36,955 nucleotides of DNA from an uncultured Erysipelotrichaceae bacterium (GTDB lineage Bacteria; Bacillota_I; Bacilli_A; RFN20; CAG-826). Under the pieces are notes generated by a model. The model was not told where the DNA came from. It saw only the letters and a program-made list of their open reading frames with translations, and did no database searches. Positions 16,945-27,873 of the stretch are shown one piece after another; the first letter of the stretch is position 1; the number at the start of each line of letters is the position of its first letter. Where the stretch lies: assembly GCA_902768335.1 (NCBI GenBank), contig CACXKR010000011.1, positions 1 through 36,955 on the forward strand. The letters run 5' to 3'. A program made the position numbers and the translations under genes.

Positions 16945-18255
16945 TTAATTTTTTTTCGATTTTTTTGATTTTCGAGCGTACTTTTGAGCCTCGTTTTCGA
17001 GCTCTAAAATTCGCTGATTTAAAACCTCTTGAATCTTGACGACATTTTCCTTATTTTTCATCTCTTCGCTAGTCAAGATTTTATCAGGATAAATTGTTTC
17101 ACCAATCATTACATGATTGCGCCTAAAGAATTTATATGGATTAGACATCCAATAAATATAGATTGGAGAATTTGTTATCATTGCAAAATAAGCCGCCCCA
17201 TTATGGATGTTTCCAACACCATCTTTTGTGATGTGTCCTTCAGGATAAATGCCAACTACTCCATTTGCTCTAAGTGTATTAATTATTTGCATGAAACATT
17301 TTGGATCGCTTGCAGAGGCAATTCGACGATACTCAATGCATAATAAATGCTTAAAAAGCCATGAATTGGATACATAAAGCTCTTGGGCAATAACGATATG
17401 AACACGTCTTGTAAAATAATGCATATCCAAGATTGGTGGATCAAGGAATGAATAATGTTTAGAAACAATCATACCGCGATCTTTAATCTTGCGGTCTTTT
17501 CTAGAAGCGTTTCCAATATAATGGAATTTAGTTGGGAAAATAAAGAAGTTCGGAATCAAGAGTGTTAGCTTTGCTAAATCTAAGAACCACGCTCTAAAAT
17601 TAATCTTGTTATAAGTCTTCATCTTGCGGTAAAGATACATTTGAGTTTTGAGCTCCTCGACTTTCTTACGGAGCATCTCGCAAAGTTCTCTAACTTTATC
17701 CATCGAAGGATTTTCTTCTTTACAATAATCACGAAGATAAATCTTCGAACCAGTTATTACTCTCGTTCTTTTAATTGAGTTATAATGCGCATCAATATAA
17801 CAAGGAACAATAGGCGCGCCTGTACGCAGCGCTAAATAAACAACCGCAGGTCTAAAGGTGTCGATTTTGCCATTTCTAACAAGGTGTCCTTCTGGAAAGA
17901 TAGAAATCACTTTACCTTTTTGAAGGGATTTTTCAGCTTCGGCCATGAAAGAAAGATCACTTCTTTCACGATGAACAACGATGTCGTCCATTAGTTTAGA
18001 CATGAGCCCGGGAATTTTATGCGCATATAAGGCTTCGGAGACTAATGTTCTTATTTTTCTAAACGGAAAAGTGAAAGTAATAACGAAATAATCAAGAATT
18101 GACGTGTGATTAGCAATTACAATAGCAGGTCCTTTAAGTGGGCGAGTCTTATTCTTCTTAGAAGCGTGATAAAAACGTAGTCTAAAATAAATCATGAAAG
18201 GGATATAACCCGTGACTTTAAAGAAAATTCTTGCCAATTTCTTAATTAGTCTCAT
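16945..18255 (-). CDS. Tandem-domain PlsC-like acyltransferase
   Basis: A 436-residue protein with two PlsC/LPLAT domains in a row. Domain 1 has the H-x4-D motif NHTSILD (H50, D55) and FPEGH near residue 119. Domain 2 has KHYSFLD near residue 267 and IYPEGH near 338. Both keep the catalytic His and Asp and the Glu-Gly pair, so both could be active. Single-domain relatives acylate lysophosphatidic acid in membrane lipid synthesis and are about 200-250 residues long. The start overlaps the queH stop by 14 bases, so it is the last gene of the queuosine operon. The C-terminus is Lys/Ser-rich. Confidence 0.85.
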   Translation of the reverse strand: MRLIKKLARIFFKVTGYIPFMIYFRLRFYHASKKNKTRPLKGPAIVIANHTSILDYFVITFTFPFRKIRTLVSEALYAHKIPGLMSKLMDDIVVHRERSDLSFMAEAEKSLQKGKVISIFPEGHLVRNGKIDTFRPAVVYLALRTGAPIVPCYIDAHYNSIKRTRVITGSKIYLRDYCKEENPSMDKVRELCEMLRKKVEELKTQMYLYRKMKTYNKINFRAWFLDLAKLTLLIPNFFIFPTKFHYIGNASRKDRKIKDRGMIVSKHYSFLDPPILDMHYFTRRVHIVIAQELYVSNSWLFKHLLCIEYRRIASASDPKCFMQIINTLRANGVVGIYPEGHITKDGVGNIHNGAAYFAMITNSPIYIYWMSNPYKFFRRNHVMIGETIYPDKILTSEEMKNKENVVKIQEVLNQRILELENEAQKYARKSKKSKKN

Positions 18256-18898
18256 TTTCCTTCGTCCTTCTTAAATAATCTTCATATGAATATTTACAGC
18301 CACAATATTGCTGGTCGTATAAATCATATTTAGCGCGAATTTGCTTGCCAATAATTTCGCCATTTTTCTTTTTAAAATCGGCATATAAGAATTTTGTATG
18401 CTTATATTTCAATTGAAGTTTTTCACCGATTTCATTAATTTTTGCAGCGTTTTTGTAACGAGAAATAGACATGACTGTTGCAAAATAATCGTAGCCATTT
18501 TCATCAGCATACTTAAACGCTTCATCCATTCTTTTTTCATAGCAGATAAAGCAACGTGTTTGACCTTCTGGCATATTTTTATAAGGTTCCAGATCTTTGG
18601 TATAGGTTTCGTTATCGTAATTACATTCAATTAATCTGATGTCATAATCATGATCGCGTTTATAGAACTTTAAAAGTTTCTTTAGTTCTCCTAGACGATG
18701 CTCGTATTCATCTTTTGGGTAAATATTGGAATTGTTATACATGATTGTCACATCAAAATATTCATATAAAAAAGTTAAAGGATAACAAGCGCAAGGGCCA
18801 CAGCAAACATGCAAAAGGAGTTTGGGTTTTTGCGGCAAATCCTTTATTTCATCGATGATTTGCATAGATTTTTCAAAATAGTAATTCTTGTTAACCAT
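18242..18898 (-). CDS. queH: Epoxyqueuosine reductase QueH
   Basis: QueH performs the last step to queuosine in tRNA, reducing epoxyqueuosine. The 218 residues contain [15 protein letters not shown] near the start, [12 protein letters not shown], the SRYKN motif and the C-terminal QYCGCKYS, all Cys motifs of the family. I chose ATG at 18898, which gives the usual short lead-in before HVCC and overlaps queA by 8 bases; a longer reading to 18943 lies fully inside queA. QueH is unrelated to the B12-dependent QueG. Confidence 0.88.
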   Translation of the reverse strand: MVNKNYYFEKSMQIIDEIKDLPQKPKLLLHVCCGPCACYPLTFLYEYFDVTIMYNNSNIYPKDEYEHRLGELKKLLKFYKRDHDYDIRLIECNYDNETYTKDLEPYKNMPEGQTRCFICYEKRMDEAFKYADENGYDYFATVMSISRYKNAAKINEIGEKLQLKYKHTKFLYADFKKKNGEIIGKQIRAKYDLYDQQYCGCKYSYEDYLRRTKENETN

Positions 18899-19918
18899 GG
18901 ATAAACATTGAATCTCCGAATGAGAAAAAGCGGTATTTTTCATCGACGGCGTGCTTATAAACTTCTAAAGTAAATTCGCGACCCATAAAAGCAGAAACCA
19001 ACATGATTAAAGTCGATTTAGGAAGATGAAAATTGGTGATTAATGCGTCAATCGCTAAGAACTTGTAACCAGGCTTAATAAATATAGCTGTTTCTTCTTT
19101 TGCTTCGGTAAATCTACCATATTTTTGCATAATTGCTTCCAGAGTTCTTGTAGCAGTTGTTCCGACCGCAATGATGCGTCGATGTTCAGCCTTTGCCTTA
19201 TTCAATTTCTCCGCTACCTCTTTCGACATTTCAAAGTACTCAGAATGCATCACATGATCTTCGACTCGCTCTTCTTTAACTGGCTTAAAAGTTCCTAAGC
19301 CTATATGCAAAGTGATATCTAGTATTTCAATACCCTTTTCTTTGATTTTTTCTAGCAATTCCTCAGTAAAGTGAAAGCCAGCAGTTGGTGCCGCTGCGCT
19401 TCCTAAAACCTTAGCATAAACAGTCTGGTAGCGCGAATTGTCTTCACATTGTTTTTTAATATAAGGGGGAAGTGGCATATTTCCGATTTCATTCAAAATT
19501 TCTAGGAAAATACCATCATAGATGAATTCCATAATGCGGATTCCTTCATCTTTAACTTCTAGACATTTTGCTTTTAATATTCCGTTTTTAAAAGTGATTA
19601 TAGAACCAACCTTTATTGGTCTAGCATTGCCCGCTAAACATTCCCAAATATCGCCTTTAATTTGGCGCAAAAGTAAAATTTCTACATGAGCATGTGTGTC
19701 TTCTTTTTCACCGAATATTCTTGCTGGCAACACTTTCGTGTTATTTCTCACTAATACATCACCTGGTTTAAGATAATCAAGGATGTCATGAAAAATCTTA
19801 TCTTCATAAGTCTTTTTATTCTTATCAATCACCAAAAGACGTGACTCGTCTCTTTTTGAGGCTGGGCTCTGGGCGATAAGTTCCATCGGAAGATCAAAAT
19901 CGAAAAGTGAAATATCCA

Positions 19919-19919
<1 letters not shown>
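18891..19919 (-). CDS. queA: tRNA preQ1-34 S-adenosylmethionine ribosyltransferase-isomerase
   Basis: QueA transfers and isomerises the ribosyl part of SAM onto preQ1 in the tRNA wobble position, making epoxyqueuosine. The 342 residues contain [40 protein letters not shown] and [19 protein letters not shown], the classic signatures. ATG shares one base with the tgt stop (TAATG). Substrate comes from Tgt encoded just upstream; product goes to QueH encoded downstream. Confidence 0.97.
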
Positions 19920-21058
<1,139 letters not shown>

Positions 21059-21149
21059 CTATGCTTAGCATCTTTTCACTATTAGCACCTAATGCTACGA
21101 GTCCCCGACACAATAGCGTTAAAAGTTATTGAACGGACAACTTGATTTC

Positions 21150-22049
21150 TCATTCTGAGATTATCGCTTTAGCGATTAAATCTGCTACGGATAAAACAGT
21201 AGCGTTTTTAACGTGTTTTTCAACTGTATCAGTTGTAATAAATTCTTTAATTCTGGGATCTAATTTATCTTTTGATAAAATTGCATGTGTGACAGCTACA
21301 TAAACTTCTTTTGCACCCTTTTTAAACAAGGCATCAGTAGCGTTATTTATCGTACCGCCAGTATCGATTATATCGTCGATGATTACACAGGTTTTCCCTT
21401 TTGCATCACCAACAACATTTGTGACCTCAGATTGATTTGGGGCAGGTCTTCTTTTATCGATAACGGCAAGAGAAGCATTATTAAAAATTGAGGAGACGTC
21501 ACGGCCTCTATTTGCAGAGCCATGATCCGGAGAAACCACCACCACGTCTTCGTGTTTAATTCCTAATTGCGCAAATCTTTTTACTAGATATTCACCGAAT
21601 ATTTCTGATGTCTCTAAATTAATAACGGGAATAGAGAAAAAACCCTGTATTTGTTGAGTGTGCAAATCAACCGAAATTAATTGATTGATTCCACAACTTT
21701 GTAAGAGATTTGCGACGATTTTAGCAGTGATTGGTTCACCTTTTTGAGCGACTCTATCTTGTCTAGAATAGCCGTAATAAGGAGTGATTAAATTAATCTC
21801 TTTTGCTCCAGCATTTTTTAAGGAATCAACAAAAATAAAAATTTCAAATAAAGAGTCACTAGAAGGGGCGATTGTGGATTGAACAACATAACAGGTTTTC
21901 CCTTTTACATTGCTCAAGCATCTCGCCATAATTTCACCATCAGCAAAACGAACAACCTCACATTCGCCCATCGGAATGTTTGACTTAGTTGAAATCTTTT
22001 TTGCAAGTTCTTTACTTGTGGTTAATGAAAATATTAGTGCGTCTTTCAT
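21150..22049 (-). CDS. prs: Ribose-phosphate pyrophosphokinase
   Basis: Makes PRPP from ribose 5-phosphate and ATP for nucleotide and NAD synthesis. The 299 residues (relatives are about 315) show YYGYSRQDR, SVDLHTQQIQGFF with the catalytic His, SPDHGSANRGRDVS, and the PRPP loop VIIDDIIDTGGTI. The loop after RQDR is VAQKGEP where many have KARxREP, a small departure. The stop is TGA, evidence against a UGA-Trp code. ATG overlaps the preceding gene stop by four bases (ATGA). It closes the pepC operon. Confidence 0.95.
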   Translation of the reverse strand: MKDALIFSLTTSKELAKKISTKSNIPMGECEVVRFADGEIMARCLSNVKGKTCYVVQSTIAPSSDSLFEIFIFVDSLKNAGAKEINLITPYYGYSRQDRVAQKGEPITAKIVANLLQSCGINQLISVDLHTQQIQGFFSIPVINLETSEIFGEYLVKRFAQLGIKHEDVVVVSPDHGSANRGRDVSSIFNNASLAVIDKRRPAPNQSEVTNVVGDAKGKTCVIIDDIIDTGGTINNATDALFKKGAKEVYVAVTHAILSKDKLDPRIKEFITTDTVEKHVKNATVLSVADLIAKAIISE

Positions 22050-22375
22050 TTGTTTTTGTATTCGTTATATTTTTTCGAGGAACCTTTGACCATATCAGCC
22101 GGATATTTCTTTTCGTTAGAATCCATCTTCTCGTTAATGATTTCATCGATATCTAAATGGTAACGATCAGCCATAAGCATTGCGTACATAAAAACATCTG
22201 CTAGTTCTTCTTTGACTTTGTCAATTGACTTCTCTTGCTTTCCATATTGAAAAACTTCAAGTAGTTCACCAGCTTCGATGACAAGTGATTTAGCGAGATT
22301 TTCTCCAGTATGAAATTGTGACCAATCTCTATCGTCACGGAATTTCATTAAGCGGTTGTAGGTTTCTTGTTTCAT
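22046..22375 (-). CDS. MazG-like nucleotide pyrophosphohydrolase
   Basis: A 109-residue all-alpha NTP pyrophosphohydrolase of the MazG/iMazG type. The metal-binding pattern is E34-x2-E37 (IEAGELLE) followed by E57-x2-D60 (EELADVFMY). KKYPADM at the end and FRDDRDWSQFHTGENLA near the start resemble the dCTP-pyrophosphatase subgroup, so it may clean modified or excess (d)NTPs. It overlaps gpmA upstream by one base and prs downstream by four, so expression is coupled. It ends in TGA. Confidence 0.85.
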   Translation of the reverse strand: MKQETYNRLMKFRDDRDWSQFHTGENLAKSLVIEAGELLEVFQYGKQEKSIDKVKEELADVFMYAMLMADRYHLDIDEIINEKMDSNEKKYPADMVKGSSKKYNEYKNK

Positions 22376-23124
22376 TATTTCTTGGCTTTGCCTTGATTTG
22401 CAACAGCTTCCATTTCAGCCTTTAAAGCAGCTTCGTCCATTAAATAATAATGTTTGACAGCTTTCATATTGTCATCAAATTCATAGACTAGTGGAACACC
22501 AGTAGGAATATTGACGCCAACGATTTCTTCATCGGCCATATTATCAAAATATTTAACTAAAGCACGGAGGGAGTTACCGTGAGCAACAATTAAGCAACGT
22601 TTGCCTTTTTCCATTTCTGGTTTGATGACTTCTTCAAAATATGGAACAGCACGTGCGACGGTCATTTCAAGTGATTCGTGAAGTGGAAGATCTTTTCTTG
22701 GAACATCTCTAAATTGAGCCTGATTTGCAGGGTTTCTTGGATCTTCTTCGGTTAATGCTGGAGGTGGGCAATCATAGCTTCTTCTCCAGATTTTTACTTG
22801 CTCTTCACCATATTTTTCAGCGGTTTCAGCTTTGTTTAAACCTTGAAGAGCACCATAATGACGTTCATTAAGTCTCCAGGATTTATAAACTGGGAGCCAT
22901 TCACGATCAAGTTCAAACAACACATTATTCATCGTGTGAATTGCTCTTTTAAGCAAAGAGGTGAAAACGATATCGAAATCGTAACCTTCTTCTTTTAAGG
23001 TCTTACCTGCTCTATGAGCTTCGGAAACACCTTTTTCAGATAATTCAACATCGGTCCAACCAGTGAATAAATTTAATTTATTCCATTCTGATTCACCGTG
23101 TCTAATTAAAACTAATTTGTGCAT
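22375..23124 (-). CDS. gpmA: 2,3-bisphosphoglycerate-dependent phosphoglycerate mutase
   Basis: Interconverts 3- and 2-phosphoglycerate in glycolysis. The 249 residues have [12 protein letters not shown] with the phosphorylated His9, [45 protein letters not shown] and [13 protein letters not shown] chose ATG at 23124, which has AAAGGAG upstream, rather than a longer reading into pepC. Enolase, the next enzyme, is at 26470-27768. Confidence 0.96.
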   Translation of the reverse strand: MHKLVLIRHGESEWNKLNLFTGWTDVELSEKGVSEAHRAGKTLKEEGYDFDIVFTSLLKRAIHTMNNVLFELDREWLPVYKSWRLNERHYGALQGLNKAETAEKYGEEQVKIWRRSYDCPPPALTEEDPRNPANQAQFRDVPRKDLPLHESLEMTVARAVPYFEEVIKPEMEKGKRCLIVAHGNSLRALVKYFDNMADEEIVGVNIPTGVPLVYEFDDNMKAVKHYYLMDEAALKAEMEAVANQGKAKK

Positions 23125-23138
23125 ATTTTTCTCCTTTA

Positions 23139-24470
23139 TTAGTCTGCTAATGAGCCCATTGGGTCCCATGGTTTTAATTCAATTGGATCAGCATTATATG
23201 CTGCGAGTTCTTCTTTGGTGAGATATTTCTTATCCACAACTGCTTGATATGTAAATTGATCAAACCAAGTGTCGGACATCATGAAATAACCTTCGCGTCC
23301 TCTATCGTTACCCCATGAGTTTTCAATTTTCCATTTGGTTGGAACACCTTTTTCATTGAATGCAACGCCTGTGATACACATAGCATGATTCATTGCAGAT
23401 GAACGGAAATCTAAAGATTCGCCTTTTTCCATTTTGATGTCTAAATCTAGTAAAGATTTAAAATCGAATTCTTTATCATTCCAAACACCTCTCATTCTAT
23501 CTCCATAGGATGAAACATCGCTACCAAACCAAACAATTTTGCCATCTTTAAGTTGGGCGACAATGATTTCTTTAAGTCTTTCCATAGGAAGATTGAGGTG
23601 TTTAACAATTTTTCCACCGGCAACATTACCAAGGTATTTGACTGTATATGATTTATAAAATGGTTTTGATTTTGTTGGTGCGTTGATGCAACTTACAAAA
23701 TCATCAAGTCTATTTCCAACATATTTATCGAAGAATGATTTTGGAGTAAATCCTCTTTCAATATGGAAGCCGCCTTTATCATCAGTATATTTAAGATCGA
23801 ATGTTTTTGGTGGAATGCCATAACAAGAAACTAAAGCACGATAAAATCTCTTCATATAGCTTTCTTTGAGTTCTTCAACCGCTTTCATTCCCTTGCTTGC
23901 TTTGACAACACGAGATTCGCTAGCGAATCTTCTTATTTCGGCGTTAAGCAAAGAATTTAGAATTCTTGTGTTATTAGAAGTATAGGTTTCCACAAATGCG
24001 TTCTTTGGGCAAATGCCGTATTTCTTAACAACGTTAACAAGCATATCCCATTGACCACCGTCACCAATTCCGTTTTGGACTAAAAATTGAACGGTACGAT
24101 CGTCGTAGTCAGAATCGATTGTTTCAATCAATGCTTCAAGCGTGTAATTTAATTTTTCTAATTTGTCATAAAAAGCAATGTAGCTTTGTGATAATTTGAA
24201 TGAACCAACGCCAATCTTCTTGCCGATGAGTTCTCTAATACCATTACATGCCGCGAAAATCCAGCATCTACCAGAAGCTTTTTGGTTATTGACGGACATA
24301 GTCTTGATATTAATATCAAAATTGAAGTCCATTTGAGAGACGCCATCTTTACTTGCTGCCGCAACAGCAATGTCTTGGTTAGATAAAGCGTGTCTAGCGA
24401 TTTTACACGCTTTATCTTGCTCATATTCTTGGAGCAATTCATCCAAATGCTCTTTTTTAATTTCCTTCAT
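23139..24470 (-). CDS. pepC: Aminopeptidase C (bleomycin hydrolase family, C1B)
   Basis: A cytosolic cysteine aminopeptidase that trims peptides. The 443 residues show the catalytic Cys69 in [11 protein letters not shown], His in [10 protein letters not shown] and Asn in [10 protein letters not shown]. These match PepC and yeast Gal6, which form hexamers with the active sites inside. I chose ATG at 24470, preceded by AAAGGAG; an upstream reading adds six residues. It leads the pepC-gpmA-mazG-prs operon, so peptide use and nucleotide supply are expressed together. Confidence 0.96.
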   Translation of the reverse strand: MKEIKKEHLDELLQEYEQDKACKIARHALSNQDIAVAAASKDGVSQMDFNFDINIKTMSVNNQKASGRCWIFAACNGIRELIGKKIGVGSFKLSQSYIAFYDKLEKLNYTLEALIETIDSDYDDRTVQFLVQNGIGDGGQWDMLVNVVKKYGICPKNAFVETYTSNNTRILNSLLNAEIRRFASESRVVKASKGMKAVEELKESYMKRFYRALVSCYGIPPKTFDLKYTDDKGGFHIERGFTPKSFFDKYVGNRLDDFVSCINAPTKSKPFYKSYTVKYLGNVAGGKIVKHLNLPMERLKEIIVAQLKDGKIVWFGSDVSSYGDRMRGVWNDKEFDFKSLLDLDIKMEKGESLDFRSSAMNHAMCITGVAFNEKGVPTKWKIENSWGNDRGREGYFMMSDTWFDQFTYQAVVDKKYLTKEELAAYNADPIELKPWDPMGSLAD

Positions 24471-24496
24471 AGTAATCTCCTTTAGCATTAGGTATT

Positions 24497-24525
24497 TTAA
24501 TATAAAATAAATTATTTTCCACCAA
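24497..24525 (-). promoter_or_regulatory. Candidate promoter of the pepC operon
   Basis: On the minus strand TTGGTG (24520-24525) and TATTAA (24497-24502) are 17 bases apart in the 83-base gap between two divergent genes. Alternative -10 choices overlap, so the position is approximate. Confidence 0.35.
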
Positions 24526-24541
24526 AACGATTAAATTTATT

Positions 24542-24547
24542 TATAAT
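24542..24547 (+). promoter_or_regulatory. -10 box of the adenosine deaminase gene (leaderless candidate)
   Basis: TATAAT ends 6 bases before ATG at 24554, and no Shine-Dalgarno exists. Transcription would start at or next to the A of the start codon. The -35 region is weak. Confidence 0.5.
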
Positions 24548-24553
24548 ATAAGT

Positions 24554-25546
24554 ATGAACTATGAAAAATATGCAATAGCAGATATACATCTTCACTTAGA
24601 CGGTTCACTTTCTGCTCGAGCCGTAATTGATGTTGCTAAAAAAGAAAATATCAAACTTCCAACTTACGATGAGAAAGAACTTATGGACTATTTGCAAGCT
24701 CCTGAAAATTGTCCATCGCTTAATGAACTATTGAAACGTTTTGATTTACCAAATCTTGTTTTGCAAAGTAAATACGGTTTGAAATATTGTGCATTAGATT
24801 TGTTGAAGCGTATTTCTGATGACGGCGTAAAATATGCCGAAATTAGAATGGCACCTCAACTCTCAACATCAAAAGGATTAACTCAAGAAGATGTTGTTTT
24901 ATCGATAATTGAAGCTTTAAAAGAAGCCGAAAAATTATATGGAATTAAATCTAACTTAATCGTCTGTATGATGCGTGGTAAAGATAACTTCGAGAAAAAC
25001 AAAGAAACTATCGAGCTGGCTAAAAAATATAAAGATAATAAAGTTGTTGCAGTTGATATCGCCGGTGCAGAAGCAATATTCCCTAACGATATGTTCATTA
25101 TGGAATTTGCCCTCGTTAAAAAATATGGTTTAAACCTAACAATACATGCTGGTGAAGCAAGCGGTGCAGATTCAGTCGCATCAGCCCTTTCTTATGGAGC
25201 AGATCGAATCGGTCATGGCATCCATGCAATCTTTGATAAAAATGTCTGCAAAACGTTAAAGAAAACAGGGATTTGCTTAGAAATTTGCCCTAAATCAAAT
25301 TTGGATACAAAAGCTATAAAATCGTATGATGAACTACCGATTAACCAGTTTTTAAAAATGGGAATTAAGGTCTCCATTAACTCTGATGATATGACAGTTT
25401 GCAATACTTCAGTTAAAAAAGAATATGAGACACTTTCTAAACTTGGATTTAGTGAAAAAAATCTGCAGGAGTTTGCTCTTAATACAATTGAGGCAAGTTT
25501 TGCAGATCAAGAAACTAAAGAATATTTAAAGAAGTTTATTTTATAA
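24554..25546 (+). CDS. add: Adenosine deaminase
   Basis: Converts (deoxy)adenosine to (deoxy)inosine in purine salvage. The 330 residues hold metal-binding IHLHLDGSLSA near the N-terminus, HAGEASGADSVASAL, RIGHGIH, ICPKSNL and the terminal metal Asp pair INSDDMTVC. INSDD takes the place of the common LNTDDP, a small variation. The 3' end overlaps the convergent hydrolase gene by 11 bases. It is divergent from the pepC operon. The mRNA may be leaderless. Confidence 0.95.
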   Translation: MNYEKYAIADIHLHLDGSLSARAVIDVAKKENIKLPTYDEKELMDYLQAPENCPSLNELLKRFDLPNLVLQSKYGLKYCALDLLKRISDDGVKYAEIRMAPQLSTSKGLTQEDVVLSIIEALKEAEKLYGIKSNLIVCMMRGKDNFEKNKETIELAKKYKDNKVVAVDIAGAEAIFPNDMFIMEFALVKKYGLNLTIHAGEASGADSVASALSYGADRIGHGIHAIFDKNVCKTLKKTGICLEICPKSNLDTKAIKSYDELPINQFLKMGIKVSINSDDMTVCNTSVKKEYETLSKLGFSEKNLQEFALNTIEASFADQETKEYLKKFIL

Positions 25547-26408
25547 ACTCGCGAATATATTTTAAAGTAAGTTCTGGTTCTTCAGCGTATCCCACATGAT
25601 GTGATTTTTCTAATATGATGGATTTCGCATTAGGGATTTCTTTCGACAATAACTCATTGATAGCAACCGTTGATTCATCTAATCGTCCCGAAATAACTAG
25701 CGTTTTAACGTCGATTTTTTTAAGATTAGGAATCGTATTCCAATCTTTTAAGGTTCCAGTACCAAATAGCTCAGATTTGCCCCACATTTTTTCGTAAATC
25801 TCTTTATTTGTGCGTTTAAATCTCTTGCGTTTAAAAACATATTTTTTATCTTTCTTTCTCGAAACGTGTTCTCGATAAAATCTTCTTAAGCCTTTCTTCA
25901 ATGCTTTTTTGTCACATTCTTCGCCATTATAGTCTTGTAGAATTGCTGCTTTTTCATCCTCTGGATAGAATTCAATCATCTTAAAATGTTCATCATTCCA
26001 AATCTTTGTCGATGGTAACGTTGAAAATAAAATCAATTTATTGAGGCCACTATGTTCACGAGTAGTAACCCACTCCAACGCAAGCATGCCACCCCAGGAA
26101 TGTCCTAAAATATTGAACTTTTTGAGTTTGAAGTATTTGATTAGGTTTTCAAGTTCGTCTAAATAAGTCTCAAAAACCCAAAGATGTTCATTACCTTTCG
26201 GAACTTTAGAATATCCGCAGCCAAGTTGATCATAGAAGATTAATGGAATACCTTTATCTGCTAATTCTTCTAAAGGTTCATAACGTTCTACACATCCCCC
26301 AGGACCACCATGAAGAATGATTAAAGGGATGCCTCTAGAAAGATCACCAAATGTATAACAATATGTATAGAAACCTTTAAACGGAATATGATAGACCTTC
26401 TTGTTCAT
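25536..26408 (-). CDS. Proline iminopeptidase-like alpha/beta hydrolase
   Basis: A 290-residue S33-type hydrolase. The oxyanion motif HGGPGG is followed by the nucleophile elbow GHSWGGM, the acid in ISGRLDEST and the His in SHHVGYAEEP. HGGPGG and a cap domain of about 100 residues after the elbow fit prolyl peptidases that remove N-terminal Pro. It could also be an esterase of the same fold. I chose ATG at 26408; TATAAT is 7 bases upstream and there is no Shine-Dalgarno. It follows the enolase terminator directly and converges on adenosine deaminase with an 11-base overlap. Confidence 0.85.
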   Translation of the reverse strand: MNKKVYHIPFKGFYTYCYTFGDLSRGIPLIILHGGPGGCVERYEPLEELADKGIPLIFYDQLGCGYSKVPKGNEHLWVFETYLDELENLIKYFKLKKFNILGHSWGGMLALEWVTTREHSGLNKLILFSTLPSTKIWNDEHFKMIEFYPEDEKAAILQDYNGEECDKKALKKGLRRFYREHVSRKKDKKYVFKRKRFKRTNKEIYEKMWGKSELFGTGTLKDWNTIPNLKKIDVKTLVISGRLDESTVAINELLSKEIPNAKSIILEKSHHVGYAEEPELTLKYIREFIK

Positions 26409-26415
26409 AGCTAAA

Positions 26416-26421
26416 ATTATA
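26416..26421 (-). promoter_or_regulatory. -10 box of the hydrolase gene (leaderless candidate)
   Basis: TATAAT on the minus strand lies 7 bases from the ATG at 26408 and directly after the T-run of the enolase terminator, so the promoter is embedded at the terminator end. No clear -35. Confidence 0.45.
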
Positions 26422-26423
26422 AA

Positions 26424-26451
26424 CAAAAAGAGTCTCGAAATCGAGACTCTT
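26424..26451 (-). terminator. Terminator of enolase
   Basis: On the minus strand GAGTCTCGA and TCGAGACTC pair perfectly across a two-base loop, extended by A-T pairs, then a T-run. It lies 20 bases after the eno stop. Confidence 0.9.
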
Positions 26452-26469
26452 CATTGTTATTCGCTTTTA

Positions 26470-27768
26470 TTATTTGCGGAATTTGAAGGCGCCTAAGCCA
26501 GCGTATTTAGCTTTGCTACCAAGTTCTTCTTCGATACGGAGAAGTTGATTGTATTTATTAATTCTTTCACCACGGCATGGAGCACCAGTCTTAATTTGGC
26601 CAGTTGCTAAGCCAACGCAGAGGTCAGCAATGAAGGTATCTTCTGTTTCACCAGAACGGTGAGAGGTAACAGCGGTATAACCTGCATCGTGAGCCATCTT
26701 AATAGCGGCTTTTGTTTCTTTAACAGAACCGATTTGGTTAAGTTTGATGAGGATGGAGTTTGCAGCACCGACCTTAATACCATTGGCAAGTCTTTCAACA
26801 TTTGTAACGAATAAGTCGTCACCAACGAGTTGGACTTTGCCACCAATCTTAGCGGTAAGTTTCTTCCAACCTTCCCAGTCTTCTTCATCAAGGATATCTT
26901 CATAGGAGATGATTGGGAATTCTTCAAGAAGTTTGGCCCAGTGTTCGATGAGTTCATCGCTGGTCATATGTTTCTTTTGTTTTGGTAGATAATAGTAACC
27001 AACACCTTTTTCAGTGTCCTTCCATTCGGAAGCAGCAGCGTCCATAGCTAACATAAAGTCTTTGCCTGGAACATAGCCTGCATCTTTAATAGCTTTAACG
27101 ATTTCTGATAAAACTTCTTCGTCGGAAGCAAGGTTTGGAGCGAAGCCACCTTCGTCACCAACTGAGACTGCTAAGCCTTTGGCTTTTAAGTTCTTTGCTA
27201 AGACGTGATAGACTTCAGAACACCAGCGGAGACATTCTCTAAAGTTTGGAGCGCCAACTGGCATAATCATGAACTCTTGAGAGTCGACAGTGTTGCTAGC
27301 GTGGCAACCACCATTGAGGATGTTCATCATTGGAACTGGTAAGCAAACATCTTTGCCGTTAGCAAGATATTTATAAAGTGGTTCACCTTTAATTTGAGCA
27401 GCCAATTTATTTACTGCTAATGAAACTGCAAGAATTGCGTTGGCGCCTAATTTGGTTTTACCTTTAGTACCATCAATTGCGAGCATCTTTTCATCGATTG
27501 CATCAGGATTAGAAGCATCTAAACCTTTTAATTCTTTAGCGAGAATTTCGTTTACATTAGCAACTGCTTTTAATGTACCTTTACCAAGGTAACGAGATTT
27601 GTCGCCATCACGAAGCTCGAGAGCTTCGTAGATACCGGTAGAAGCGCCACTTGGGACTTCTGCACGAGCCATCATGCCGTTTTCTAAAACGACATCGACT
27701 TCAACGGTAGGATTTCCACGGGAGTCAAGAATTTCACGACCGTGAATGGATTTAATTTTTGTTGACAT
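26470..27768 (-). CDS. eno: Enolase
   Basis: Dehydrates 2-phosphoglycerate to phosphoenolpyruvate. The 432 residues include [59 protein letters not shown] and [17 protein letters not shown]-like [16 protein letters not shown] variation is [15 protein letters not shown], where GGxHADNxVDFQEFM is common. It has its own promoter and terminator, so it forms a single-gene unit. AAGGAAA precedes the ATG. Confidence 0.97.
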   Translation of the reverse strand: MSTKIKSIHGREILDSRGNPTVEVDVVLENGMMARAEVPSGASTGIYEALELRDGDKSRYLGKGTLKAVANVNEILAKELKGLDASNPDAIDEKMLAIDGTKGKTKLGANAILAVSLAVNKLAAQIKGEPLYKYLANGKDVCLPVPMMNILNGGCHASNTVDSQEFMIMPVGAPNFRECLRWCSEVYHVLAKNLKAKGLAVSVGDEGGFAPNLASDEEVLSEIVKAIKDAGYVPGKDFMLAMDAAASEWKDTEKGVGYYYLPKQKKHMTSDELIEHWAKLLEEFPIISYEDILDEEDWEGWKKLTAKIGGKVQLVGDDLFVTNVERLANGIKVGAANSILIKLNQIGSVKETKAAIKMAHDAGYTAVTSHRSGETEDTFIADLCVGLATGQIKTGAPCRGERINKYNQLLRIEEELGSKAKYAGLGAFKFRK

Positions 27769-27793
27769 ATATTTTTCCTTCTTTGCGAATAAG

Positions 27794-27823
27794 ATAATAA
27801 ATTATCTATACTCTAAAAGTCAA
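27794..27823 (-). promoter_or_regulatory. Candidate promoter of eno
   Basis: On the minus strand TTGACT (27818-27823) and TATTAT (27794-27799) are 18 bases apart, and the enolase ATG is about 25 bases downstream with AAGGAAA in between. Confidence 0.6.
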
Positions 27824-27835
27824 GACTGGGGAAAA

Positions 27836-27866
27836 TAAAAACGCTTACCTAACTAAGATAAGCGTC
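27836..27866 (-). terminator. Terminator of the 236-residue lipoprotein gene
   Basis: ACGCTTA pairs with TAAGCGT across an 11-base loop. On the minus strand a T-run follows; on the plus side a T-run also occurs, so it could work both ways. Confidence 0.7.
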
Positions 27867-27873
27867 ATTTTTT

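Noticed and set aside
21150-24470. Mycoplasma-type code with UGA as Trp
   Set aside because: Trp is encoded by TGG throughout the genes checked, and TGA is the natural stop of prs and of the MazG-like gene.
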